Origin: Mesorhizobium sp. BR1-1-16
GTDB lineage: Bacteria > Pseudomonadota > Alphaproteobacteria > Rhizobiales > Kaistiaceae
Reading direction: 5' to 3'
Assembly: GCF_020165495.1 (NCBI RefSeq)
Contig: NZ_JAIUIE010000006.1
Location: 1-64,000, forward strand
Length of the DNA: 64,000 nucleotides
In this document: piece by piece, positions 18,154-26,943 of the stretch
Numbering within the stretch: position 1 is the stretch's first letter
Layout of the letters: each line of letters begins with the position of its first letter
Position numbers and translations under genes: made by a program
The notes under the pieces: generated by a model
What the model was told of the DNA's origin: nothing
Databases searched by the model: none
Seen by the model: only the letters and a program-made list of their open reading frames with translations

Positions 18154-20172
18154 TCATGTCGTCGGGCGGTCGAGCCGCAGCGCCGTGTTCAGGACCTTGC
18201 GGAAGCGCTGCCGGTCTGTGCTCGACGCTGTCGCCGCCGCGCCGGGAACCTGCAGTGCAGCCGAGCTGGCCGCGTCGCCGACGATACGGGCGAGCGTCGA
18301 TTCGCGCGTTGCCGCGTCATTGTCGAAATCGCCATGGTGCAGCGCCTTGCTTGAACTTCCGGGTGACAGCGTCCAGGTGCGGCGGCCCTTCACCCAGAAA
18401 GCTGCGGGAATTCGAGAGGCAAAATGCTCCATGCCGAGCATTGGCTGGCCGTCAGGCCGGATGCCCGGTATGCGCGCCGTCTTCTCGAAGGCGTTGCTGA
18501 CCAGATAAAGCAGCGACTTGTTGTAGATGTTGGCGCAGTTGTCGTCCTGCTCGGTGGCATCATCGAGCGTGTAGAGATCGAATTTCCTAATGCTGCCCTG
18601 CTCTGCCAGCGGCCGATAGATCGTATCGAAGACGTCCATCGTGCAGGCCGGCGCCCACAGGCTGACGCTGTCGATCACCACATTCTTGCTGGCGAGATAG
18701 CGGGCCAGTTCCGCATGGAAGATCGAACCGGCGCTATGGCCGACGAGATGGATCTCGTCGATCTTTCCCTTGGCCGAGAGCTTGACCAGATGGTCGGCGG
18801 TGAGGCGGGCGGCGCCCTTCGCCTTCGTCGTCGCATCTATGGCGTTCTCCTTCATCTCGTCCCACATGGCCTTGCCGCCGAGATTGCGGGCGACCACCTC
18901 GATCGTGTCGTCGAAGCGGTCGAGCATGAAGTCCTTCGCCTTGTCGAGCAGGCCCTCGTCGCGACGCTGGCCGATCGCCTCGCGCAATATGTTGGAGATC
19001 GTCGACCACGCATCGGACCGCCAGATGAAGGAGATTGGATAGATCTTGGCGTCCATCAGCGGTCCGAGATTGCTCGACACCGTCTGGATGGCCGAATTCG
19101 CCGAGACGAGCCCGCCATGCGCGTAGAGCAGCACGCGTTTCTTCGGCCAGTCGGCCATGGTCGCGGTCATACGCTCCGTGATCAGCGTCTTCAATCCGTC
19201 TTCCGTCAGCCCATAGGTACCCTTGTCGTCGAGGATGCCGTCATTCTTCGCCGTCACGATATGCGGCCGGAGATCAGCGAAGACCTTGCTCTGGTAGCTG
19301 CGCGGTGCCGAGCCGCGCATCGTCGCCGAAGAACCCGGCCCGACGAGATCGATGGGCGCCCCAAGCGCCGCCACCCAGACATCGGTGCCGTTCTTCAGCC
19401 AGTCGGCATAGGAGAGCCGCGCCAGCCCGCCCGCACCCCAGCCCTCGCCCCAGCTGTTCTGGATCCAGAGGCCCTGGCGGTCATAGCCGACGATGGCGAA
19501 GGCATGGCCGCCGATCGACCCCTCGCGATATTCGATGACCTCATCGCCGGACCTGACCGCCTGCCAGCCCTCATGCACCCTGGCCGTCGCATAGAGGATG
19601 CCGGCCTCGGTGATGGCCGAGTGCATGGCAACCAGATCCTTGTGATTGACGCGGAAATAAGCGCCGAGCGGCCGCCCCAGCGCATCGGCGGCGCGCTTCT
19701 CCTCGAGCGTCGGATCGGGATCGCGCTCGTTCCACAAGTCGTAGGCGCAAAGCCCATGCTTGAACCAGCCCTTCATCGCGCCACGCGCGCTGGAGCCGGA
19801 ATAATCCTCGCCCGGCCACTCGTCATAGCGCTTGGCCATCGCGTAGAGCATCCATGCGCTCACCTTGTCGGCCGTGGTGGCGCTGCCGCGCAACCGAAGC
19901 AGGAAGTTGGCGACGCTGGCGAGGCCGAAGCCGGTGCAGGCGCCTTCACTGCCCTGATTGAGCACCGGCAGGCCGAAAGCGCGATAGGACGCCAGATCGG
20001 AAACGGCACCGACCCGGATCAGGGTCGGCACGAAGATCTGGTCGCGGAAGTCGAGCGTATCGGGCAGCGCATCGAAGGTGCGTTGCGGTTTGCCATCGCC
20101 GCCCGGCTTCGATTTCCGCGCCGAGGGCTCGGGCTTGGGCGACTTCGTCTTCGAAACCGACTTGCGGGCCAT
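18154..20172 (-). CDS. Fusion of a papain-like cysteine protease and a GHSAG alpha/beta-hydrolase
   Basis: The protein has 672 residues and the start follows AGGAGG closely. Residues 1-30 are a Lys/Ser/Pro-rich basic tail with no signal peptide. Residues 40-270 look like a C1A peptidase: Q73 (oxyanion) and C79 in LNQGSEGACTGFGLAS, H223 in GGHAFAIVGYD, and N239 in IQNSWGEGWG. Residues 345-600 look like an alpha/beta-hydrolase: LLYAHGGLVS at 348-357 as the oxyanion strand, and the nucleophile elbow GHSAG at 478-482 followed by a helix. A late histidine is MEHF or KALHHGDF. Both catalytic sets appear intact. The substrate and cellular role are unknown. The gene is monocistronic. Confidence 0.85.
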   Translation of the reverse strand: MARKSVSKTKSPKPEPSARKSKPGGDGKPQRTFDALPDTLDFRDQIFVPTLIRVGAVSDLASYRAFGLPVLNQGSEGACTGFGLASVANFLLRLRGSATTADKVSAWMLYAMAKRYDEWPGEDYSGSSARGAMKGWFKHGLCAYDLWNERDPDPTLEEKRAADALGRPLGAYFRVNHKDLVAMHSAITEAGILYATARVHEGWQAVRSGDEVIEYREGSIGGHAFAIVGYDRQGLWIQNSWGEGWGAGGLARLSYADWLKNGTDVWVAALGAPIDLVGPGSSATMRGSAPRSYQSKVFADLRPHIVTAKNDGILDDKGTYGLTEDGLKTLITERMTATMADWPKKRVLLYAHGGLVSANSAIQTVSSNLGPLMDAKIYPISFIWRSDAWSTISNILREAIGQRRDEGLLDKAKDFMLDRFDDTIEVVARNLGGKAMWDEMKENAIDATTKAKGAARLTADHLVKLSAKGKIDEIHLVGHSAGSIFHAELARYLASKNVVIDSVSLWAPACTMDVFDTIYRPLAEQGSIRKFDLYTLDDATEQDDNCANIYNKSLLYLVSNAFEKTARIPGIRPDGQPMLGMEHFASRIPAAFWVKGRRTWTLSPGSSSKALHHGDFDNDAATRESTLARIVGDAASSAALQVPGAAATASSTDRQRFRKVLNTALRLDRPTT

Positions 20173-20602
20173 GCATGCCTCCTCCGATACGCATCTCGAA
20201 CGGGCGCAGGGACGAGGTTTCGGGGGAACGCCGCGTCGCTCGCTATCGCGCGAGGACCGACGGTTTCGGTGGCGCTTCCCCGCTGCCGCAGAAGCGAAGA
20301 CAGCACAGCACCACCGCCCGCAGGGCGGACGATGGAGAAGCCGACTAACTCTGGGACCGGTGACGAGCACGCCGAAACAGGCATCATGGCAATCCCCCTG
20401 CCATGCGCGTTCAACCCGTCGATCCTACGCCTTCCCGCTTCAGTTGCAAGCAACCGGCCCGCCCGAACCGCCGCCTTTGCCTACCGCTGGTCGACCTGCC
20501 GCAGCGCCGCTATCCGACGCCCTCGCCACGCGCGGAATGAAGGTTCTTCCGAAGCGGCAGCCGGCTCTGGCCGTCGCTCCCGTCATGTCGATCAGATCCA
20601 GA
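20173..20602. other. Intergenic region without a supported gene
   Basis: These 430 bases separate the protease-hydrolase gene from the WYL regulator. I see no coding frame with family features. A CCGCCC-GCA-GGGCGG hairpin near 20317-20331 is the only clear structure. Open frames crossing it on either strand are extensions of shadows of the flanking genes. Confidence 0.5.
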
Positions 20603-21310
20603 CTATTCGCCGGTGACAGCTGGTGCCGCCCTCGCCGCGAATTGCCGCCGCCACGCCGACCGCAAATCGCCGGGCCGGCGCCCGTGATGCTCGTCGAGGA
20701 AGTCGGCCGAGACGATACGGTCGAGCCTGAACAGACGGAAGTCCTGACGCAACTCGCACCAGGCGGCGAGCAGGCGGACATGCTCGGTATAGCCGAGCAT
20801 CGCCGGCCAGATGATCCGCTCGCTCGGCGCGCCTTCTTCCGTCTGATAGAGGATGCGGATCTTCTTGCCGTCGCGAATCCACAACCGGGCCTTGGCAACG
20901 TCGATCCCGTCCGGCGTCTTGTGCTGCGCAGGCGCCGCGGCGAGGACCGGGTTGGCCGCGAGTTCCCTGAGCCGTTCGGGCAGCGCCGCCGAGATCTTCG
21001 CGATCAGATCACGCGCGGCAGCGGCAAGCACGGGATCGCCCTTGTCGGCCACCCATTGCGCGCCGAGAACCGCCGCCTCGACCTCGTCCGCCGTCAGCAT
21101 CAAAGGCGGCATGTCGAAGCCGCTTTCGAGCACATAGCCGAAGCCCGCCTCGCCATGGATCGGAACGCGCTGGCCGATGAGGTCTGCGATGTCGCGATAG
21201 ACAGACCGCTTCGAGACCTCGAGCTCCTCCGCAAGCTCCGCGGCGGTGACCGGCAGGCTCGTGCGCCGCAGGATCTGGATCAGCTGGAACAATCGATCGG
21301 CGCGACGCAT
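20603..21310 (-). CDS. YafY-type transcriptional regulator (HTH_11 plus WYL domain)
   Basis: The 235-residue protein begins with a winged helix-turn-helix (residues 1-60: MRRADRLFQLIQILRR, then VTAAELAEELEVSKRSVYRD). A WYL-type ligand domain follows (residues about 140-210, with IRILYQTEEG and the arginine-rich end FRLFRLDRI). Such regulators sense small ligands or nucleic acids. The ATG at 21310 gives exactly the usual N terminus. A much longer in-frame extension overlaps thrS on the same strand and is a shadow. It is divergent from the VOC-family gene at 21407 with 96 bases between, an arrangement common for a regulator and its target. Confidence 0.92.
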   Translation of the reverse strand: MRRADRLFQLIQILRRTSLPVTAAELAEELEVSKRSVYRDIADLIGQRVPIHGEAGFGYVLESGFDMPPLMLTADEVEAAVLGAQWVADKGDPVLAAAARDLIAKISAALPERLRELAANPVLAAAPAQHKTPDGIDVAKARLWIRDGKKIRILYQTEEGAPSERIIWPAMLGYTEHVRLLAAWCELRQDFRLFRLDRIVSADFLDEHHGRRPGDLRSAWRRQFAARAAPAVTGE

Positions 21311-21406
21311 GCGGCTCTCCCTGCTGACGGCACGCTGGCAGCAGGCTCCTTCTACAAGCGGAGGGATTTCGTCGCCATGAAGACGTTTGCCGAAGGAGAG
21401 CCCGCC

Positions 21407-21823
21407 ATGAATCCCGTCTCGATGAGCCTTGTCTCGATCCGCATCATCACCGCCGATGTCAGTCGGCTGGTGGCGTTCTATGAACGGATCACGGGCCTGC
21501 CGGCGGTGCTGTACACCGAGGACTTCGCCGAGCTGGCTACGCCGGCCTGCACGCTGGCGATCGGCAGCGCGCGGACCGCGCAGCTCTTCGGCGCGGGCGT
21601 TGCCCGCCCGGCAGACAATCACACCGCGATCATCGAATTCCGTGTTGCGGATGTCGATGCGGCGTTCGGCGAACTCGCAGAATTCCTCGCCGACGGGCTC
21701 GTTCAGTCGCCGACGACCATGCCTTGGGGCAACCGCTCTCTGCTGTTCCGCGATCCCGACGGTAATCTCGTCAATTTCTTCACGCCGGTCTCGGCTGAAG
21801 CGATCCAGCGCCTCGACCGGTAA
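21407..21823 (+). CDS. VOC-family (glyoxalase/bleomycin resistance) protein
   Basis: The 138-residue protein has the paired beta-alpha-beta-beta-beta modules of the vicinal oxygen chelate fold. The first is VSIRIITADVSRLVAFYERI and the second is around HTAIIEFRVADVDAAFGEL, ending with LLFRDPDGNLVNFFTP. The ATG at 21407 follows GAAGGAGAG. The family covers dioxygenases, isomerases and antibiotic-binding proteins, and nothing points to one reaction. It shares its promoter region with the divergent YafY-type regulator, its likely controller. Confidence 0.9.
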   Translation: MNPVSMSLVSIRIITADVSRLVAFYERITGLPAVLYTEDFAELATPACTLAIGSARTAQLFGAGVARPADNHTAIIEFRVADVDAAFGELAEFLADGLVQSPTTMPWGNRSLLFRDPDGNLVNFFTPVSAEAIQRLDR

Positions 21824-21882
21824 ATCACGGTTTGGACCGAAGCAGGCGGCGCGCAGCTCAACGAACCGCGCGCCGCAGAATG

Positions 21883-23859
21883 TCAGGCCGCTGCCGCCAA
21901 CTTCCGCTGCAGGTCCGGCGGTGTTGCTTCCGCGAGGAGGTCGGCGAGCGCCTGATCGAGCGTTGCCGAGACCTGATCGCGCGAGCCGAGACGGCGGATA
22001 TTGACGGTGCCCTCCTCCGCCTCGCGCTTGCCGCAGACGAGGATCACCGGGACCTTGGCGACCGAGTGCTCGCGCACCTTGTAGTTGATCTTCTCGTTGC
22101 GAAGATCGACCTCGGCCCGGAGGCCCGCCGCACGGAGCTTGTCGACGACGGCCTCGGCATAGCCATCGGCTTCCGAGGTGATCGTCGCGACCACCACCTG
22201 CACCGGTGCGAACCAGAGCGGGAAATGGCCTGCGAAATGCTCGATTAGGATGCCGAGGAATCGCTCCATCGAGCCGCAGATCGCCCGATGGATCATCACC
22301 GGCGTCTTCTTGGTGCCGTCGCTGTCGACATAGAAGGCGCCGAAACGCTCCGGCAGGTTGAAGTCGACCTGCGTGGTGCCGCACTGCCATTCACGGCCGA
22401 TCGCATCGCGCAGCGTATATTCGAACTTCGGCCCGTAGAACGCGCCCTCGCCCTCGAGGATGCCGGTCTTGATCTTGCCGCCCGACTGTTCCTCGATGGT
22501 CTTGAGCACGCGCATCATCACCGCTTCGGCGTGATCCCACACCGCATCGGAACCGACGCGCTTCTCGGGCCGCGTCGAGAGCTTGACCACCACTTCGCCG
22601 AAGCCGAAATCGGCATAGGTCGAGAGGATCAGATCGTTGATCTTCAGGCACTCGTCCGCCATCTGCTCTTCGGTGCAGAAGATATGCGCATCGTCTTGCG
22701 TGAAGCCGCGCACGCGCATCAATCCATGCAGCGCGCCTGAGGGCTCATAACGGTGCACCGCGCCGAATTCTGCCATGCGCAGAGGCAGATCGCGGTAGGA
22801 CTTCAGGCCGTGCTTGAAGATCTGCACATGGCCGGGGCAGTTCATCGGCTTGATCGCGAAGACGCGCTCGTCCTCGGTGTCATCGCCGGCCGACTGCGCC
22901 GCGAACATGTTCTCCTTGTACCAGCCCCAATGGCCCGAGGTCTCCCACAGCGACTTGTCGAGCAGCTGTGGCGCGTTGACCTCCTGATAGCCAAGCGGAC
23001 GCAGGCGCCGCCGCATATAGGCGATCAGCTCCTGGAACATCGACCAGCCCTTGGAGTGCCAGAAGACGACGCCCGGTCCCTCTTCCTGGAAATGGAAGAG
23101 GTCCATCTCACGGCCGAGCTTGCGGTGGTCGCGCTTCTCCGCCTCCTCCAGCATGTGGAGATAGGCATCGAGCTCGACCTGATCATGCCAGGCGGTGCCA
23201 TAGATGCGCGTCAGCATCGGCTTGGTCGAGTCGCCGCGCCAATAGGCGCCGGCAACCTTGGTCAGCTTGAACGCCGAGCCGATCTGGCCCGTCGAGGCCA
23301 TATGAGGGCCGCGGCAAAGGTCAAACCACTGGCCCTGCTTGTAGATCTTGAGATCCTGACCAGCCGGGATCGCGTCGATCAGCTCGAGCTTGAACGCTTC
23401 GCCCTTGGCGGCGAAGACCCGCTTCGCCTCCTCGCGCGACCACACTTCCTTGGTGAAATGAGCGTTGCGCGTGATGATCTCGCGCATCTTCGCCTCGATC
23501 TTCGGCAGATCCTCGGTCGTGAACGGCTCGGGGCGGGCGAAATCGTAATAGAAGCCGTTCTCGATCACCGGGCCGATCGTGACCTGGGTGCCCGGAAACA
23601 GTTCCTGCACGGCCTCGGCCATCACATGGGCGGCGTCATGACGGATCAGTTCCAGCGCGCGCGGATCCTCGCGCGTCACGATCTCGATCGAGGCGTCGGC
23701 CGTTATGGGATCGGAAAGGTCGGTGAGCGTGCCGCCGAGCGTCATCGCGACCGACTTCTTGGCCAGCGATTTCGAAATCCCCTCGGCGACCTGGCGGCCG
23801 GTCGTGCCGGCGGCAAATTCGCGAACGGAGCCATCGGGGAAGGTCAGATGGATCATCAT
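21883..23859 (-). CDS. thrS: Threonyl-tRNA synthetase
   Basis: The 658-residue enzyme has the full family architecture: TGS domain (residues 1-65), editing domain with [16 protein letters not shown] and later [12 protein letters not shown], class II catalytic core ([10 protein letters not shown], the motif 2 region [16 protein letters not shown], zinc-binding cysteine and histidine residues, CGTTQVDF), and a C-terminal anticodon-binding domain ([20 protein letters not shown]). The start is placed at the ATG at 23859, eight bases after AGGAGA; a longer frame to 23874 lacks this. It is convergent with the VOC gene and monocistronic. Confidence 0.98.
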   Translation of the reverse strand: MMIHLTFPDGSVREFAAGTTGRQVAEGISKSLAKKSVAMTLGGTLTDLSDPITADASIEIVTREDPRALELIRHDAAHVMAEAVQELFPGTQVTIGPVIENGFYYDFARPEPFTTEDLPKIEAKMREIITRNAHFTKEVWSREEAKRVFAAKGEAFKLELIDAIPAGQDLKIYKQGQWFDLCRGPHMASTGQIGSAFKLTKVAGAYWRGDSTKPMLTRIYGTAWHDQVELDAYLHMLEEAEKRDHRKLGREMDLFHFQEEGPGVVFWHSKGWSMFQELIAYMRRRLRPLGYQEVNAPQLLDKSLWETSGHWGWYKENMFAAQSAGDDTEDERVFAIKPMNCPGHVQIFKHGLKSYRDLPLRMAEFGAVHRYEPSGALHGLMRVRGFTQDDAHIFCTEEQMADECLKINDLILSTYADFGFGEVVVKLSTRPEKRVGSDAVWDHAEAVMMRVLKTIEEQSGGKIKTGILEGEGAFYGPKFEYTLRDAIGREWQCGTTQVDFNLPERFGAFYVDSDGTKKTPVMIHRAICGSMERFLGILIEHFAGHFPLWFAPVQVVVATITSEADGYAEAVVDKLRAAGLRAEVDLRNEKINYKVREHSVAKVPVILVCGKREAEEGTVNIRRLGSRDQVSATLDQALADLLAEATPPDLQRKLAAAA

Positions 23860-24005
23860 ATCTCTCCTGCTCACTCCCGCAGACGAGCGCGGGTAAGCGG
23901 TTGGGCGGCATTGCCAGCCGCAGATTGGTATCGAGCGCCAAGGGCGCCGCCGTCCGGATAATCCAACTTGGGCCGGAAGGGAATGGCGAATGCGTCGAGA
24001 CTATT

Positions 24006-24019
24006 GTGCAGGAATGCAC
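24006..24019. promoter_or_regulatory. Short inverted repeat in the promoter region of the low-GC secreted gene
   Basis: GTGCA (24006-24010) and TGCAC (24015-24019) flank GGAA, and TATACT follows directly as a possible -10 element. The position suits an operator or start-site element for the gene at 24059. Motif evidence only. Confidence 0.3.
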
Positions 24020-24058
24020 TATACTCGTTCAACGTGTGTTCGGGACAGGGGGGCTCCT

Positions 24059-25351
24059 ATGTCTGGAAATGCCGTAAGACTGCTTGTCGCCTGTCTATTA
24101 CTGGCCGCCGCACCGGCTGCCGCCGATTCACTGGACGGCGGGATAATCGTCAGGGTTGACGACGAGAGCGTCGGCCGCTGTATCTCTGCTCAAGATGATG
24201 CTGTCACGCTCCAGCTCGTCCGCGCTGTGGAGAACAAGTATTCGGGCTGGATCAGCTCCGACAAATCCATCGGGCTCTATATCGAGACGACAATCGAGGG
24301 TGCCACCGGAAGCGCAACCAAGAAGGTCACGTTTCCTCGCGCGTTCCTCATCGGTGTGAACGACTATCAGAGCGGCAGGGTCAGCCTTCCCGTCGAGCAA
24401 AAGCTTCTGTCCAGGTTTCGATTGAAAAATGGCGACAACGTCTATTCCTCGGCTGAATTCGCGATACGCCTCGTGAAGATACAGAAGGATGGGGCGGCAA
24501 CGATCGCACTCCGGATTCTGGCGGACTCGACCAAGAACCTGCCCATTCCGGCCAATCCATTTACTGACGGGCTCGATTTTTTCGTCGATCTCAGCAATCG
24601 CCTCGTCGACAAATACATCGACGGCGAACTCTCCGACACGGACAGTGCCGACAGGGCCAAGCTTGCTCTGGAATTCTCACCCAACGGGGACTGCTCGGGC
24701 GGCCTCGCGACGACAGGAGCACTGGCTGTCATCTTCAACAATGACCAACCGGAAACCGCCGACGATTCGCTCGGCGTCTTATCCATCTCCAAGGAAAGCG
24801 ATTACTGCTTTCGTTATCGCTCTCAACCCGCAAGACGGATTGAATTGGCATTGTCGGTGAAAGGCGTTTGTCCTACGGACAACGCGTCCTTTCACACCTT
24901 GCAGAACGCTTACTATCTATTCGTGTTGAATGCCGCAAAGGCGCAGGCGGATTCGGCCAAGGTGAACAGGTATATCTGGTTCAATCCTAAGGAATCGGCA
25001 ATTTCTCCAGTGCCAAATCTGGACAAGACTTCCATTGATAAGGTCGTGGGGAATTGGACGACGCTTTCGAAAGACAACCTTGTTAAGGGCGACAAGACCA
25101 TTGCCGCTCTCAACGAGTTCGACTCCGTGTCACCGTCTCAGTACAAGACCAAATTCGGCATTGATACGATATGGGGCGAGGGAAAGAACAACGAGTTCAT
25201 CGCAGATTTCGCCGGCGCGACACGTCCTGCGACCACGGATTTCTTCATCGGCAAGCAGTCCGTAAGCGGATATGACGCCGTTGCGCAGGATTTAGCCGTC
25301 GCCATAGGGCGCTGCAAGCAATTCGATATCCCTGAAGAGGATTGCTTCTAG
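24059..25351 (+). CDS. Secreted protein of unknown function, atypically low GC
   Basis: The 430-residue protein starts about eight bases after AGGGGGG. It has a signal peptide (residues 1 to about 23, ending AAAD). The mature part is rich in Asp, Lys and Ser with five or six cysteines (GRCIS, NGDCSGG, DYCFRY, GVCPTD, GRCKQF, EDCF), suggesting disulfides in the periplasm. I do not recognise a family. Base composition is visibly lower in GC than the neighbours, roughly mid-50s by eye, with codons such as AAA, ATA and TCT, which suggests transfer. It sits alone between thrS (divergent) and yidD (convergent). Confidence 0.75.
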   Translation: MSGNAVRLLVACLLLAAAPAAADSLDGGIIVRVDDESVGRCISAQDDAVTLQLVRAVENKYSGWISSDKSIGLYIETTIEGATGSATKKVTFPRAFLIGVNDYQSGRVSLPVEQKLLSRFRLKNGDNVYSSAEFAIRLVKIQKDGAATIALRILADSTKNLPIPANPFTDGLDFFVDLSNRLVDKYIDGELSDTDSADRAKLALEFSPNGDCSGGLATTGALAVIFNNDQPETADDSLGVLSISKESDYCFRYRSQPARRIELALSVKGVCPTDNASFHTLQNAYYLFVLNAAKAQADSAKVNRYIWFNPKESAISPVPNLDKTSIDKVVGNWTTLSKDNLVKGDKTIAALNEFDSVSPSQYKTKFGIDTIWGEGKNNEFIADFAGATRPATTDFFIGKQSVSGYDAVAQDLAVAIGRCKQFDIPEEDCF

Positions 25352-25363
25352 CTGCCCCGAAGC

Positions 25364-25669
25364 TCAGCGATCGAGCCGCGTCTTCGGGTCGATATGCCGG
25401 CCCGTCCACTGGCCGTACCGCCAGGGCAGATACCAGCGTGCGTCAGCACGAAGGTTTTCGGGCACGGGATCGAAGCCCGAGGCGCCGAACGGGCCGCAGC
25501 GCTGGAAGCGCGCGAGCGTCATCCAGCCGCCGGCCCAGAGCCCGTGGTGCGTAATCGCCTCCTCGCCATAGCTGGAACAGGTCGGCAGGTAGCGGCAGTT
25601 CTGGCCGAGAAAGGGCGACAGGACGAGTTTGTAGACGCGGATGAGGCCAATGCCGATCAGCGCCGGCAA
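25364..25669 (-). CDS. yidD: Membrane protein insertion efficiency factor YidD
   Basis: About 101 residues. The family signature is complete: LIRVYKLVLSPFLGQNCRYL, PTCSSYGEEAI, then RFQRCGPFGASGFDPVP. YidD is a small peripheral inner-membrane protein that assists YidC. No in-frame ATG exists. The TTG at 25669 gives the usual short N terminus, but AAGGG is placed very close to it. A TTG at 25762 would add 31 residues and overlap the upstream gene by 62 bases. yidD usually sits with rnpA and yidC; here it is detached from that cluster and follows a small secreted protein gene. Confidence 0.88.
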   Translation of the reverse strand: MPALIGIGLIRVYKLVLSPFLGQNCRYLPTCSSYGEEAITHHGLWAGGWMTLARFQRCGPFGASGFDPVPENLRADARWYLPWRYGQWTGRHIDPKTRLDR

Positions 25670-25700
25670 ACCCTTCGGGCGCGCGCCAGGCGCCTTCGCC

Positions 25701-25997
25701 TCATGCCGGTGGGCAGTGGAAGTACAGATAATATCCAGCCTCCGTGCCGGCCTTCCTCGCAATCACGTGGTCGCCGTTGATCTTCTTCGCCTCGGCGAGC
25801 GCGATCGTCGCTGCGGTCACCGCCGCCGTCAGCTTGTTTCGATCGGAACAGACCGGCTTCAGGTCCGGGATCGTCGCCTTGAGCCGATCGACGATCGTCT
25901 GGCCATCGGCCGAGAGCGCGAAAGCCGGCGCGGGCAAAAGGCTGCCGGCGAACACGGCAAGTCCGATCAGGCCAGCCAGAATGCGCCTCGACATCAT
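25701..25997 (-). CDS. Small secreted protein of unknown function
   Basis: The 98-residue protein has a strong ribosome binding site (AGGAGG five bases before the ATG at 25997). A signal peptide spans residues 1 to about 26 (ILAGLIGLAVFAGSLLPAPAFA). The mature 70 residues contain two cysteines (PVCSD and FHCPPA) and a helical Ala-rich middle. No family is recognised. It is immediately upstream of yidD and probably co-transcribed with it and with the VOC gene further upstream. Confidence 0.7.
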   Translation of the reverse strand: MMSRRILAGLIGLAVFAGSLLPAPAFALSADGQTIVDRLKATIPDLKPVCSDRNKLTAAVTAATIALAEAKKINGDHVIARKAGTEAGYYLYFHCPPA

Positions 25998-26006
25998 GCG
26001 ATCCTC

Positions 26007-26046
26007 CTCACGCCTGCTCATTCCTTCTCACGCCTGCTCATGGAGC
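26007..26046. repeat. Short direct repeat at the 3' end of a VOC gene
   Basis: CTCACGCCTGCTCAT occurs twice, 23 bases apart. The second copy carries the end of the VOC gene (its stop on the minus strand). The first lies in the 30-base gap before the next gene. This looks like a small tandem duplication. Confidence 0.6.
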
Positions 26047-26396
26047 ACGGCCTCGACATTGTGCCCGTCGGGATCGATGATGAAGGCGGCGTAGTAGCCG
26101 GGATGATATTGCGGCCGGAGACCGGGCGCGCCGTTGTCGCGTCCGCCGGCTTCCAATCCCGCAGCATGGAAAGCGTGAACGGCCGCGCGATCGCGCGCCT
26201 TGAACGCGAAATGGATCGGCCCCGGCGGATCGCCATAGCTGCCGATCCAGAGCAGTCCCTGCCCGTCCTCCCCGAACATCGCCCATTCCGCAGTTTCGTG
26301 AACGACGCCGATGTCGAGCGGTGCCAGCAGGCGGATGTAGAAATCGCGGCTTGCGAGAAAGTTCTTCACATTGAAGCCGAGATGGTCGTAGCCCAT
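26028..26396 (-). CDS. VOC-family protein
   Basis: The 122-residue protein begins MGYDHLGFNVKNFLASRDFY, as in the glyoxalase/dioxygenase superfamily. It continues with HFAFKARDRAAVHAFHAA and ends AAFIIDPDGHNVEAVLHE. The first-module His and the last-strand Glu fit a metal site of this fold. Substrate unknown. It lies 30 bases before the small secreted gene and 9 bases after the Fe-S scaffold-like gene stop, so a run of minus-strand genes (26855 down to 25364) may form one transcript. Confidence 0.88.
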   Translation of the reverse strand: MGYDHLGFNVKNFLASRDFYIRLLAPLDIGVVHETAEWAMFGEDGQGLLWIGSYGDPPGPIHFAFKARDRAAVHAFHAAGLEAGGRDNGAPGLRPQYHPGYYAAFIIDPDGHNVEAVLHEQA

Positions 26397-26405
26397 GCGC
26401 TCCTC

Positions 26406-26855
26406 CTACTCGGCGGCATCCGCGGCGCGCGCCGCCTCGATCTGGCCTATGGCATCGACCACGGCATCGAATGTCAGCAGCGTCGAGGCGTGGCGGGCGC
26501 GGTAGTCGCGCACCGGCTCAAGATATCTGAGATCGGCGAAGCGGCCTTCGGGCGGCGGGCCATTCTCCTTCAGCATCTTCTGCATCGCGAGACGCACCGC
26601 GCGGAGTTCCTCCGCCCGCGCGCCGACGACATGCCGCGCCATGATCGCGGAGGTCGCCTGGCCAAGCGCGCAGGCGCGGACGTCATGCGCGAAGTCGGTC
26701 ACGACATCGCCGGTCATCACGATATCGACAGTGACGGTCGAGCCGCAGAGGCGCGAATGGGCCTTAGCGGTCGCGTCGGGCGCCGCAAGACGGCCGATGC
26801 GCTCGATATTGGCCGCGAATTCCAGGATCCGCGCATTGTAGATTTCATCGATCAT
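26406..26855 (-). CDS. SufU/IscU-like iron-sulfur scaffold homologue with degenerate ligands
   Basis: The 149-residue protein starts [17 protein letters not shown] after GGAGG. It aligns by eye with the NifU-N/IscU fold: first cysteine C37 in [13 protein letters not shown], second C62 in [13 protein letters not shown]. The third ligand position, in [12 protein letters not shown] (residues 121-132), has no cysteine, and the Asp after the first cysteine is Ser. Alphaproteobacteria carry such variants, whose ability to assemble clusters is uncertain. It is divergent from folE (88 bases). Confidence 0.8.
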   Translation of the reverse strand: MIDEIYNARILEFAANIERIGRLAAPDATAKAHSRLCGSTVTVDIVMTGDVVTDFAHDVRACALGQATSAIMARHVVGARAEELRAVRLAMQKMLKENGPPPEGRFADLRYLEPVRDYRARHASTLLTFDAVVDAIGQIEAARAADAAE

Positions 26856-26943
26856 CGGCGCCTCCGATGCGATGACATATAGAAAGTTCCGTGCATCCGA
26901 TCCAGATACAAGGCTCCGAAACCGTTCGTCATCGGAGCCGAGC

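Noticed and set aside
18424-20616. 730-residue plus-strand open frame
   Set aside because: It is antisense to the protease-hydrolase gene, Arg/Gly-rich with no family features; the minus-strand frame carries full catalytic motifs and a strong ribosome binding site.
20603-22390. 595-residue minus-strand frame
   Set aside because: Only the last 235 residues are a real gene (WYL regulator); the rest is thrS and intergenic DNA read in a wrong frame.
22753-23961. 402-residue plus-strand frame over thrS
   Set aside because: Antisense shadow with Arg/Gly/His-rich composition and no domain.
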